DNA of 64,000 bases from Streptomyces sp. NBC_01471 (lineage in GTDB: Bacteria > Actinomycetota > Actinomycetes > Streptomycetales > Streptomycetaceae), in NCBI RefSeq assembly GCF_041438865.1, contig NZ_CP109450.1, positions 1,488,001 to 1,552,000 of the forward strand, written 5' to 3'. Both the position numbers and the translations under genes were made by a program. The notes beneath the pieces are model-generated. The model worked only from the letters and a program-made list of their open reading frames with translations. It did not search any database and was not told where the DNA came from. The first letter of the stretch is position 1. The number at the start of each line of letters is the position of its first letter. Of this stretch, positions 1 through 8,728 are shown piece after piece.

Positions 1-1462
1 TCATCTCCTCCACCCGGCTCGCCGGCGGCCCGATGGACAGGAACGCGTTGAGCGGCGTGTACCACTCCTGGAGATCGCTGCGGTACGAACTCCCGGTGAT
101 GCCGCCGTGGTCCACTATCAGCCGGATCTCGTTCCGCAGGTCGCGCAGCACGTCGAGCGCGGCCTTGAGGGGGCCGCGCACATTGCCGCGGGCCGCCTCG
201 TGCAGGTCGCTCCGCAGATACTGCAGGAGCCAGGTCCGGTAGTCGTCCTGGTCGGTGAAGGTCCGTGTGCCGTACGGCCGGACCACCCGGTCCCAGTCCC
301 AGCGCAGCTGCCGGGCGACGCGGTAGCGGTCGAGGAGCGCGCACTCGGCCTCCGCGCCGTCGGCGGCGGCGAGCACCGTGAAGACCTGGGCGAAGGCCTC
401 GGCGGCCGCGGCGCCGTCCCGCGCGGTCAGCAGGGTCCGGTAGTAGACCAGGCGCACCTCCCGCGAGACGATCGGCCAGATGTCCCGGCGGAACCGGAGC
501 CGCCGCCCCGCCGCGCTCTCGCCCTGCAGCGCGCGTACGGCCTCCGGGGTCAGGAAGACAGGCTGGTGACGCACCGTCGGACCCTTCTGGTTCTCGCCCC
601 GGGCGTGGTAGGGGACGCCCCGCCGGGATCCCGCGTAGAGCACCGGTTCGGCTCCCGACGGCCGGTAGACCAGGCGTCCGCCGACCCGTTCGAACCGGCC
701 GCCGCGGCCGGCCGTGAGCATGGCCATGTGGTCGAAGAAGTTGAGGCCGAGTCCGCGCAGCGCCACCGCTTCGCCGGGCCTGATGGAGTCCTCCGGGGAG
801 TCGGCGGGGTTGCCCGGGGGAAAGTAGCCGAGGCCGTGCTCCCGCGCGAAGACGGACAGCTCCTTCTCGTCGGACGTGAGTTCCATCCCCACGTGCCCCT
901 GGGCGAGCACCACCGCGGTCAGGCCGGTCAGGGTGGTGCCGTCGTCCAGCCGCACTGTCTGCGTACCGTCGTCGGCGTCGTCCAGGGTGACGGCGACCGC
1001 GCGGTGCAGCAGGAGTTCGATGGTCTCCGGGAGCCCGGCGGACACCCGGGCCAGCGCCCAGTCCACGTAATGGCCGTACAGGGACCGGGAAGCGTAGGAG
1101 TCCGGGCCCAGCGTCCGCGCCTCGGCCAGGACCTGCTCCGGGTACCGGCCGGGCTTTCCCGCACCGTCCAGGCCGCGCGCCCACTCGTGCAGGCTCGGCC
1201 CGTTCACCACCGGGCCCTCGCCCTCCACGCTGTCGTCCATGAACATGGAGACCTGGGAGGCGACCGTGTTCATGAGCAGTTCCGTCGGCTGGTCGGTACG
1301 CCACACCTGGCCGCCGCCACTGTGCCGGGCGTCGACGAGGTGGATGGTGACCCGGTCGCCCGGCGCACCGAGCACGGGGGCGTTCGCACACATCCGCTCC
1401 ACGACCGAGATCCCTCTCGGCCCCGCGCCGATCACGCACAGTTCAGCACTTCTGGAAAGCAA
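1..1462 (-). CDS. FAD/NAD(P)-binding protein, C-terminus beyond the window
   Basis: A minus-strand gene whose 3' end lies outside the window; the frame is still open at base 1. The start is a TTG at 1462 preceded by AAGGAGG four bases upstream. The N-terminus has a dinucleotide-binding loop ([15 protein letters not shown]), followed by [20 protein letters not shown], the pattern of the FAD-NAD(P)-binding family (PF13454 type). At least 487 residues are visible, close to full length for the family, which is usually around 600. The family is poorly characterised; members are assumed to be flavin-dependent oxidoreductases and often sit in accessory or metabolite clusters. It faces away from the decayed genes at 1.5-3.0 kb, so its functional partners are probably to the left of the window. 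Confidence 0.8.
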   Translation of the reverse strand, partial: MLSRSAELCVIGAGPRGISVVERMCANAPVLGAPGDRVTIHLVDARHSGGGQVWRTDQPTELLMNTVASQVSMFMDDSVEGEGPVVNGPSLHEWARGLDGAGKPGRYPEQVLAEARTLGPDSYASRSLYGHYVDWALARVSAGLPETIELLLHRAVAVTLDDADDGTQTVRLDDGTTLTGLTAVVLAQGHVGMELTSDEKELSVFAREHGLGYFPPGNPADSPEDSIRPGEAVALRGLGLNFFDHMAMLTAGRGGRFERVGGRLVYRPSGAEPVLYAGSRRGVPYHARGENQKGPTVRHQPVFLTPEAVRALQGESAAGRRLRFRRDIWPIVSREVRLVYYRTLLTARDGAAAAEAFAQVFTVLAAADGAEAECALLDRYRVARQLRWDWDRVVRPYGTRTFTDQDDYRTWLLQYLRSDLHEAARGNVRGPLKAALDVLRDLRNEIRLIVDHGGITGSSYRSDLQEWYTPLNAFLSIGPPASRVEEM

Positions 1463-1562
1463 CGTTCCTCCTTGTGTACGGCGGCCGACGATCGGCGGCC
1501 GGTCAGGACATCAGGGGGAGCGACGGGCCCCGGCCCGCGCACAGGGTGAGTGCCGGCCGGCG

Positions 1563-1775
1563 GTGCCCATCGTGTACGGTCTCGCCGAGCTCCTTCGGAT
1601 CGTTGTCGCCGAGCGCCTGCGGCCGTCGCGCAGCGCGGCCTCCGGCATCGGACGGACGTCCACCATGACTCCGCCGGCCCCCGCGGCGACGCCCGCGCGG
1701 ACGAGCGGAACCACCGACCTGCACGTCCTCCCCCGTGCGAAGGGCCGGCCATCACCGGCAGGTGCGACAGCTGCT
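1563..1775 (-). pseudogene. Remnant of a class I DAHP synthase C-terminus
   Basis: Read in three successive frames on the minus strand, this stretch gives [15 protein letters not shown], then [20 protein letters not shown] and [11 protein letters not shown], then [16 protein letters not shown]. This matches the C-terminal barrel of class I 3-deoxy-7-phosphoheptulonate synthases, whose consensus includes DPSH, an alanine-rich helix, VEVHP and PEKALSDG. Two frameshifts and the missing N-terminal two thirds mark it as dead. The identification rests on recalled family motifs, not on a search. It lies beside another decayed gene, so the 1.5-3.0 kb stretch looks like a zone of gene loss. Confidence 0.55.
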
Positions 1776-1859
1776 GAGCAACCGGGACCGCCGAGAGGTC
1801 CAGAGTATGGCGTGTCGCCCGCTCATAGGTACGAATCCCTCGTTAACAGAGCACCACGC

Positions 1860-3020
1860 CTGGATTGCGGCGGTGTCCGGAGGATGTCCGCCGCGCTCCG
1901 GGCCGCGGCGTGCGCACGCCGCGGCCCGTGAGGAACAGGTCCCTGATTGCCGATGCTCCAGGCCCAGAGCGCAGCAGTATCTGCTTGTACCTGTTGTAGA
2001 CCTTGGCGATGTCGGCACGCACCGCGCCGCCCTCGGCGGTGGGCGCGGCACCACGCGTCGGTCGTCACTGGTCGCGGCGATGGAGGCGACATCCATCAGG
2101 AAGCAGTCGATGAGTGCCGTGACGTCCTGTTCCCTGGCACCGGGCACCTTGTTGTGCACGTCCTTCAGCAACAGGTCCGCCATCTCCAGAGTGACGTCGC
2201 GGTAGACCGTGAAGCGCGGACTGCCCGGATCACGCCGAGCACGTGGTCGGGCTGCTTGGCCCCGTCCGAGGTCATCGAGGCGCCCCCGAGCGGCCCTCCC
2301 CTCTCCTCACCTTCGAGACCGGGCACCGGCATGGGCATGGGCATGCCCCGGAAGCCCTCCTCCTGCCGCAGGCCCGGCTTGCTCTCCGCGAGCGAGTGGA
2401 TAGCGAACTCGTGGGAGAGCATCCCGGCGATGTGACCGATGCCGTCGTTCTCGAAGTAGGAGGAGGCGAGGGAGACGTGGGCTCCCTCCTTGCCCTTGTC
2501 GGTCACATCGGCGGGGGTCTCCTTGACGCGCTTCTCCAGGGTGATGGTGCAGGCGCGGCCGTTGAGATAGCGCGTGACGGCGGTGTGCGCCGTGAGGAGC
2601 TGAACGATCCGGGTCGCCTTTTCGTAGTACTCCGGGTACGTGCCGGCCACGTTGGTGAACGCGATGGTCCCGCTCGCCACCCGCATCCGCTGAATCGAAG
2701 GCATCGCACGCTGCGACATGGTTGCCGGACGTGTAGGCGCGGGCACCGACCTCGGCGGCGGAGGAGCGGGCGGCGTGGTCGGTGTGGAGACGGACATCGG
2801 AGAAGTCGGCGCGGAGGCGGGCCTCCATGTCGGCGCGGACCCCGTCACCGAGGGGCTGCCCGCCGGAACGCAGGACATCGTGCACGGCGGAGCGCTGGAC
2901 ATGGTGCACGGCGGAGCGCTGGACCGGCGGGGGCTCGGCCGACGGATGGACGCAGCCGGCTCCGTGCCGGGGCTGCGGCGAGGACGACGCAGCCGTCCGC
3001 CCGGTACGCCGGGAACCGCC
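1860..3020 (-). pseudogene. Decayed DUF4157 (eCIS-core type) protein gene
   Basis: The N-terminal part has QRSAVHDVLRS, GQPLGDGVRADMEARL, ADFSDVRLHTD and GARAYTSGNHV, the signature of DUF4157 proteins. The family then normally has an HELTH zinc motif, which is absent: the reading jumps frame near 2,720 into QRAMPSIQRMRVASG. A C-terminal domain follows (TYPEYYEKATRIVQLL, then GMLSHEFAIHSLAE). A second frameshift near 2,220 leads into FTVYRDVTLEMADLLLKDV, and a third near 2,050 into ADIAKVYNRYKQILLRSGPG. At least three frame changes plus loss of the HELTH region make a pseudogene. Intact relatives are often large exported or contractile-injection-associated proteins. Confidence 0.65.
2881..2924. 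repeat. Two tandem copies of a 20-bp unit, period 24 bp
   Basis: TGCACGGCGGAGCGCTGGAC occurs at 2881-2900 and again at 2905-2924. On the minus strand it duplicates an eight-residue stretch (VQRSAVHH, VQRSAVHD) in the decayed DUF4157 gene. Confidence 0.85.
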
Positions 3021-3031
3021 GATGGCTTCGG

Positions 3032-4048
3032 TTACCAGGGCGAGATCGGCCGCACCCCCACCCTGCGCCCCTCCTCGTCGAGCAGATGGCCCATGCGTTT
3101 GACCGTGTGCAGGCCGACGATGCGGTCGGTCACCGTGAGGGTGGGCAGCCGGGCGCACAGGGCGGTCTCGCGCCGCTGGATGTCACCGAGGTCGTGCACC
3201 CAGAGCGTGACGAAGATGTTGGCAGGACCGGTCACGGCCGCGACCAGTCGGCATTCGGGCAGGGCGGCCAGGGTGCGGTGGATGGTGCCGATGTCACGAG
3301 CGGGCACCTGCCCCAGCAGGGAGACCGGGACCGGGTGCCCCGCCAGCGCGGAGGCGATGTCGCAACGGAAGGTCAGGACGGACGAGTCCGTGAGGCGGCG
3401 CAGACGGCGGCGGACGGTGGCCGGGCTGCTGGCCGTGCGCTCGGCGAGTTCGGCCAGGCCGAGCCGGCCGTCACGGACCAGCTCGTCGAGCAGGGCCCGG
3501 TCGACGGAGTCGAGCGCGAGCGTACCGGCGGGCTCCCCCACCGCCGCCGGGCTGCCGAGCGCCGTCAGCTGGGCGGGGGCCAGGGACCGCAGCCGCCAGC
3601 GGCTGCCCTCGACGTACAGCGACGTGGTGAACAGACAGGTCACCGATGTGATGCCCGGGATCCGGTCCAGCTTCTCGCTGAGGAACCGGCTGAGCGCCGT
3701 CAGATCCGGGGCGAGCACGTCGAGGAGCAGGTCGGCGGTACCGGGACCGGTCAGCTCGATCGTCACGGCTTCCGGGAGCTCGCTCAGCTCCGCCATCAGC
3801 CGGGACCGGTCCCGTGGAAGGCAGCGCAGCAGCACGAAGGCCGCGCAGCGGTTACGGGAGAACTCGCGCCCGGGGGCCGCGTACACCCAGGCGAGCCCCT
3901 CCCCCGTCAGCCGGTCCCAGCGCCGTGCCAGCGTGCCCGCGGTCACGCCGAGCAGCGGCGCGAGCTCCGACCACGAGGCTCTGGGCCGCAGCTGGAGGGC
4001 GTTCACGAGGGCGAGGTCGAGTTCGCTGACCGTGACCGTTTCTCGCAT
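3032..4048 (-). CDS. Lrp/AsnC-family regulator with two helix-turn-helix halves
   Basis: A 338-residue DNA-binding regulator. The ATG at 4048 has GGAGGG seven bases upstream. The protein is a tandem duplication: residues about 5-50 form one AsnC-type helix-turn-helix (ELDLALVNALQLRPRASWSE), followed by a ligand-binding-like segment, and a second helix-turn-helix lies near residues 165-210 (DSVDRALLDELVRDGRLGLA, then TVRRRLRRL), followed by an AsnC effector domain. This double architecture of about 330 residues is common in Streptomyces. It is transcribed divergently from the MFS exporter and M20 amidohydrolase 128 bases away, so it most likely controls them in response to an amino acid or a related acid. 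The effector is unknown. Confidence 0.9.
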   Translation of the reverse strand: MRETVTVSELDLALVNALQLRPRASWSELAPLLGVTAGTLARRWDRLTGEGLAWVYAAPGREFSRNRCAAFVLLRCLPRDRSRLMAELSELPEAVTIELTGPGTADLLLDVLAPDLTALSRFLSEKLDRIPGITSVTCLFTTSLYVEGSRWRLRSLAPAQLTALGSPAAVGEPAGTLALDSVDRALLDELVRDGRLGLAELAERTASSPATVRRRLRRLTDSSVLTFRCDIASALAGHPVPVSLLGQVPARDIGTIHRTLAALPECRLVAAVTGPANIFVTLWVHDLGDIQRRETALCARLPTLTVTDRIVGLHTVKRMGHLLDEEGRRVGVRPISPW

Positions 4049-4176
4049 CACAAGCCCTCCGTACGGACGAATCCATGAATATTCGAGGACGTTCGTGCCT
4101 CCGCCCGCACAGTAGCCACCACATTCGGTTCCGGCCACCAGAGACTCCCGGCCACCAGTGACCCAGAGGTGAAGCT
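4049..4176. promoter_or_regulatory. Divergent promoter region between Lrp regulator and MFS gene
   Basis: This 128-bp gap separates two divergent starts and must hold both promoters. It is AT-richer than its surroundings and contains the perfect palindrome GAATATTC at 4077-4084, a plausible core for an Lrp-type operator. No clear -35/-10 pair could be assigned. Confidence 0.4.
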
Positions 4177-5628
4177 GTGCCCCCACGCATAACGGGAACG
4201 GAACGCGGACCCGGAGCGCTGAGCTCCGGGCCCGGCATGCTCGGGACGATGGCGGTCGTGATTCTGCTGGGCGGCATCGTCCAGGGCTATCTGACACCGC
4301 TGCTGCCCGAGGTCGGCCTCAGTCTGCACATCAGCACCGTGGGGCAGAACAACATCTATCTGCTGTCCCAGGTTGCTTTCGCGGTGATGACGCCGCTGCT
4401 CTCCCGGCTGGGGGACCTGTACGGACACCGCAGGCTCCTGCGGGTGGCCATCGCGATGGTGGCGGGCGGCTCCCTGCTGATCGCCGTGCGGCCGTCCGCC
4501 GTGACACTGTCCGTCGGGGTCGTGCTCCAGGGCGCTCTCGTCGGCTTCTTCCCGCTGCTCGTGGGCATCCTGCGCTCCCGCGCACCCGAGCGGAACCGCT
4601 CCGGGATCTCCCTCCTCGTAGGTGTCCTGCTCCTGTCGATCGGTGTGGGCGGCCTGGTGGCGGGCGCGCTCAGCGAGCGGCACGCGGAGGCCGGGCTGTG
4701 GACGGCCGTCCCGGTCGCCGCCCTCGCCGTGGTCGCGGGCATCGTGCTGCCCGCCAGCGACGCACCGCGCGGCGGCCGCTTCCACTACGGGGCGGCGGTG
4801 CTGCTCACCGCCGGTCTGGTGGCGCTCGTCCTGGTGCTCGCGCAGGGCAGTACGTGGGGCTGGGGAGCGTCGCGTACGCTCGCCCTCGCCGTCGGGGCGG
4901 TCGTCCTCCTCGCGGTCTGGGTGGCGGTCGAACGACGCTCGGCGCACCCGCTGGTCAGTGTGCGGATGCTGAGCAATCCGCGGCTCGCGGTGGTCAGCGG
5001 CTTCACCTTCTGCGCGTCCTTCGGCACGATCGGCTTCCTCGGCGCCAACGCCCTCTTCCTGGGCGCCTCCAGGTCCGCGACCGGTTACGGCATGGACCTG
5101 GGACCGCAGGCCATCGCCACGATCTCGCTCGCGATGGTGACCGCCGGGTTCGCCGGATCCACACTGACCCCGCGCCTCACCCGCCGGCTCGGCGACCGCG
5201 CCGTGCTCGCCGCGGGCGGCGGCCTCGTCGCCCTGGGCTTCCTGGGGATGGTCCTCTTCCACCGCACCCTCACCCAGTACGTGGTCTGCGCCCTGGTGGT
5301 GGGGCTCGCCACCGGACTCTTCGAGTCGATCACGCGGACCCTGTCCGCGGAGGCCGTCGCGGAACAGGAGACGGCCCTGGCCGTCGGGCTCAACGAACTG
5401 GCCCTGTCCCTCGGCGCTGCCATCGGGGCCGCCGTGATCGGCGCGTTCTTCGCGGCCCATGTCACGCCCGGCACCACGCACATCGCCGAGTCCGGCTACC
5501 TGTGGGGCTGGGGCGCGTGCGCCGTCACGGCCCTCGTCGGCACGGCCCTGGCGCTGCGCTACCGCAGCCCGCGCCGGACGGCCCCGGCGCACGAACAGCA
5601 CCTGACACAGAGCGGAGAGCTCGCATGA
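4177..5628 (+). CDS. MFS transporter
   Basis: A 483-residue integral membrane protein starting at GTG 4177, six bases after GAGGTG. By eye it has about 12-14 hydrophobic segments. The MFS loop between helices 2 and 3 reads SRLGDLYGHRRLL (near residues 75-87), the G-x-x-x-D-R/G-x-G-R-R type motif, and a second R/D-rich loop, TPRLTRRLGDRAVL, lies near residue 330. The length and pattern fit drug:proton antiporters of the 14-helix (DHA2-like) group. Its stop overlaps the start of the M20 amidohydrolase (ATGA), so the two are translationally coupled, and the Lrp-like gene is divergent. A role in exporting an amino-acid conjugate or its product is an inference. Confidence 0.85.
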   Translation: MPPRITGTERGPGALSSGPGMLGTMAVVILLGGIVQGYLTPLLPEVGLSLHISTVGQNNIYLLSQVAFAVMTPLLSRLGDLYGHRRLLRVAIAMVAGGSLLIAVRPSAVTLSVGVVLQGALVGFFPLLVGILRSRAPERNRSGISLLVGVLLLSIGVGGLVAGALSERHAEAGLWTAVPVAALAVVAGIVLPASDAPRGGRFHYGAAVLLTAGLVALVLVLAQGSTWGWGASRTLALAVGAVVLLAVWVAVERRSAHPLVSVRMLSNPRLAVVSGFTFCASFGTIGFLGANALFLGASRSATGYGMDLGPQAIATISLAMVTAGFAGSTLTPRLTRRLGDRAVLAAGGGLVALGFLGMVLFHRTLTQYVVCALVVGLATGLFESITRTLSAEAVAEQETALAVGLNELALSLGAAIGAAVIGAFFAAHVTPGTTHIAESGYLWGWGACAVTALVGTALALRYRSPRRTAPAHEQHLTQSGELA

Positions 5629-6803
5629 CGGACATCGCGGACGTACGCAGGACCGTGGCCAAGGCGGTCGGCTCCTGGAGCGAGCAGCTCGTAGGGCTCA
5701 GCCACGGACTGCACGACGAACCCGAGACCGCTCTCCAGGAACACCGCGCGGCGGCCAGGATCGGAGACCTGCTGGAGACGGCGGACTTCACGGTCACCCG
5801 CGGTGTCGCGGACCTCCCCACGGCCCTCGTCGCCACGTACGGGACCGGGGACCTCGTCATCGGGTTCTGCGCCGAGTACGACGCCCTGCCCGGCATCGGC
5901 CACGCCTGCGGGCACAACGTCAACGGAGCGGCCGCCGTCGGCGCCGCCCTCGGCCTCGCCGCGGTGGCGGACGAACTCGGCCTGACGGTCAAACTGATCG
6001 GCACCCCGGCCGAGGAGGACATCGGGGGGAAGGTCCTCCTCCTCGATGCCGGGGTCTTCGACGACGTGGCCGCGGCCATGATGGTGCACGCCGCCCCGGA
6101 CGACACCGTCGGCGCCTCGTCCCTGGCGGTCGGAGCCTGGGACATCACCTACCGCGGCAAGCCCTCGCACGCCGCGCTGGCCCCGTGGGAAGGCATCAAC
6201 GCCCTGGACGCGATGACCATCGCCCACACCGCCGTGGGGCTGCTCCGCCAGCAGCTGCCGCCGGGTGTGGTCGTGCACGGCATCGTCACGGACGGCGGCC
6301 AGGCCGTGAACATCATCCCCGCCCGCACGAGCGCCCGCTGCGAGGTCAGGGCACGGACCGTGGAGCAGCTGGGCGAGGCGTACCAGCGTGTACGCGCCTG
6401 CTTCGAGGCCGGGGCGCTCGCCACCGGCGCCGAGCTGGAATTGACCGCGCACGGACGGGAGTTCGCGGATCTGCGCCAGGACCCCGACATGACGGACGCG
6501 TACGTGGAAGCCCTCGGCGAGCTGGGCCGCACGGCGACATCCCTGCACGGCGAGTCCATGGCGTCGACCGACATGGGCAACGTCTCGCAGCGCATCCCCA
6601 CCATCCACCCCACGATCGGCTACGAGACGGGCGGCGCCAGGCAGCACACGCCCGAGTTCACCGCGTACGGCAAGAGCCCGGGGGCCGACCTGGCGGTTCT
6701 GGACGGGGCCACGGCACTGGCCCTGACGGGCGCCGCCCTGGGAGCGTCGCCGACCCGGCGGACCAGGCTGCTGGACGGGGTGCGGGAGCGCGGGCGCGGG
6801 TAG
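5625..6803 (+). CDS. M20-family amidohydrolase (aminoacylase/aminobenzoyl-glutamate hydrolase type)
   Basis: A 392-residue cytoplasmic metallohydrolase starting at ATG 5625, within the stop of the MFS gene. The metal-binding layout of the M20D group is visible: AEYDALPGIGHACGHNVNG (near residues 84-102), then GTPAEEDIGGK (near 126-136), and the dimerisation-domain entry GKPSHAALAPWEG. The C-terminal ETGGARQHTPEF supplies the last histidine region. Such enzymes cleave N-acyl amino acids or peptide-like amides. The coupling to an exporter and the divergent Lrp regulator suggest a small catabolic or detoxification unit for an N-acyl amino acid. The substrate cannot be read from the sequence. Confidence 0.88.
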   Translation: MTDIADVRRTVAKAVGSWSEQLVGLSHGLHDEPETALQEHRAAARIGDLLETADFTVTRGVADLPTALVATYGTGDLVIGFCAEYDALPGIGHACGHNVNGAAAVGAALGLAAVADELGLTVKLIGTPAEEDIGGKVLLLDAGVFDDVAAAMMVHAAPDDTVGASSLAVGAWDITYRGKPSHAALAPWEGINALDAMTIAHTAVGLLRQQLPPGVVVHGIVTDGGQAVNIIPARTSARCEVRARTVEQLGEAYQRVRACFEAGALATGAELELTAHGREFADLRQDPDMTDAYVEALGELGRTATSLHGESMASTDMGNVSQRIPTIHPTIGYETGGARQHTPEFTAYGKSPGADLAVLDGATALALTGAALGASPTRRTRLLDGVRERGRG

Positions 6804-6861
6804 CCGGGAACCGGTTAAGGTGGGCGCGCGATGGCACCACACCGGCTCAGGAGGGGCACAA

Positions 6862-8654
6862 GTGCGGGCTGAACCCCTGCCGATACGGGTGCCGGTCGGG
6901 CACGAGTCCGGACGCTGGACCAGCCGCACGACCCGGCGCCGGGTTCTGATCGTGGTCCACAACGCCACCTCCGCCGGCCGCCTGCTGGACGTGCTGTCGC
7001 TGTTCCACGACGACTTCCGCGTTCAACTGCTCGTCACCTCGACGGGTTCCTCCGCCTTTCAGGACGGAGTGGACGAGCTCTTCACCGACCTGGGCCTCCC
7101 GGTACTGCCTTGGCATCAAGCACTCTCCACGCCTGTGGACCTCGCGATATCAGCCAGCTTCGGCGGTCAACTCCCTTTGATTCAGGGCAAATTGTCAATT
7201 ATTTCCCATGGGGTGGGATACACTAAGAAATTGGCGGAGCCGGGAGCCGGGAGCCGGGAGCCGGGAGCCGGGAGCCGGGAGCCGGGAGCCGGGAGCCGGG
7301 AGCCGGGAGCCGGGAGCCGGGAGCCGGGAGCCGGGAGCCGGGAGCCGGGAGCCGGGAGCCGACGTTCGGTCTGTCGCCGGAGTGGCTCCTGGCGGACGGC
7401 GAGCCATACATGAATGGCCTGGTGTTGTCCCATCCGGAACAGCTGGAGCGATTGTGCCGGGTGTGCCCAGCGGCCGTGGATGTCTCCGTGCTCGCAGGCG
7501 ATCCGTGCTTCGACCGCATGCTCGCCGCCCGCCCGTACCGCGACCGCTTCCGTCGGGCCCTGGGAGTACGGCGAGGCCAACGGCTCGTCGTACTGAACTC
7601 CACCTGGAACCCTGAGGGCTTCTTCGGCAACGGCGGCGGCCACGATGTCCTGCCGAGTCTCCTCCCGCGGCTCACCGCCGAGTTGCCGGCCGACGACTAT
7701 CGGCTGGCCGTCGTACTGCACCCGAACATCTGGTACGGACACGGCCCCGGTCAGGTCCGTGCCTGGCTGGACCGGGCCCGGCACAGCGGAATGACCCTGA
7801 TCGACCCCGCTCGCGCCTGGCGACAGGCTCTCCTGGCGGCCGATGCCGTAGTCGGCGACTTCGGCGCCGTCTCCTACTACGCGTCCGCTCTGGGTGTCCC
7901 GGTGCTGTTGGGGGCCACTGGGCAGGACAGACTGGACCCCGATACGCCACTCGCCGCGTTCGTCCGGGACGCACCACGGCTCGACCCGCACGGCCCGTTG
8001 CGCGCCCAGGTGGAGCGCCTGCTGTCCCGTCACCGCCCGGCCGCCGACCCCGCCGAGTTCGTCACTTCGGCTCCGGGAGCATCGGCAGCGCTCCTGCGGC
8101 GCCATTTCTACGCGTTGATGGACCTTCCCGAGCCCGCGGCCCCCGCTCTTCTCGAACCGCTGCCCCTGCCGCCCTACGATCCACCGCGGCGGACGGCTCC
8201 ACTGCGTGTGCTCACCCGTGTCAGTGGCACGGACATCGTGGTCGAGCGATCCACGGCGCATCCCTACGACGCGGACGGTGACGTGCACCTCGCGGTGCAC
8301 GAGGACACCCGGAATCCGGGCGACCTGGAGACGGCCGACGTGATCGTGCGTGACGGGTCCGCGGACGACCCGCGCCTGGGCGGTCCGGCGGCGTGGACGG
8401 CCGAGATCATCGGCCGTCATGCACACTGCGCCGTCGCCGCGTACGTCAGCGGCCCGGGCCACTGCACCGTGCGCGTCCGGGAACACGGCCTGTTCCACTT
8501 GTCCGCGGGCCCGGGTGCGGACGCCGATCCGGCGGCGTACGCCTCTTCGCTGTACGCGTGGCTGGCCGGCGGCGGCAGCCTGCCGTCCGGAGCCATCACG
8601 CTCCGGGTGCACGCTGCCGGGAGCGTCCACCCCGTGGTCGTGGAACCCTGTTAA
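6862..8654 (+). CDS. CDP-glycerol-transferase-like (GT-B) protein, split by a 7-bp repeat tract (OFF phase)
   Basis: Two in-line reading frames form one gene. The GTG at 6862 follows AGGAGGGG by five bases and opens a frame with RRRVLIVVHNATSAGRLLDV and SIISHGVGYTKKL, which then enters 18 pure GGAGCCG repeats and stops at 7413. The downstream part is in another frame, running from TFGLSPEWLLADGEPY just after the repeat to a stop at 8654. It contains VVGDFGAVSYYASALGVPVL, the conserved C-terminal helix and loop of CDP-glycerol glycerophosphotransferase-like GT-B enzymes. The downstream frame differs from the upstream one by one base register, so gaining one repeat or losing two would join them into one protein of about 600 residues. 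As given, the product is truncated at 183 residues. A sequencing error in the repeat cannot be excluded. Confidence 0.7.
7236..7361. repeat. 18 perfect tandem copies of the heptamer GGAGCCG
   Basis: The tract runs without interruption for 126 bp inside a coding region. In the plus frame it encodes a seven-residue repeat (EPGAGSR). Because the unit is not a multiple of three, each gain or loss shifts the downstream frame. Confidence 0.97.
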
Positions 8655-8728
8655 TGGCCCGGCTCTCGTCGTTGGCAGGACAGGGCCTGTGGGCCGAAGG
8701 CCAAGTCCGCCCCGGACGCGCCCATCCG

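Noticed and set aside
107..1549. Long plus-strand frame of 480 codons
   Set aside because: It is the antisense shadow of the FAD/NAD(P)-binding gene; its translation is low-complexity and has no motif, while the minus strand reads as a real flavoprotein.
7236..7361. CRISPR-like or minisatellite array
   Set aside because: The unit is only 7 bp with no spacers, so it is a simple tandem repeat within a gene.
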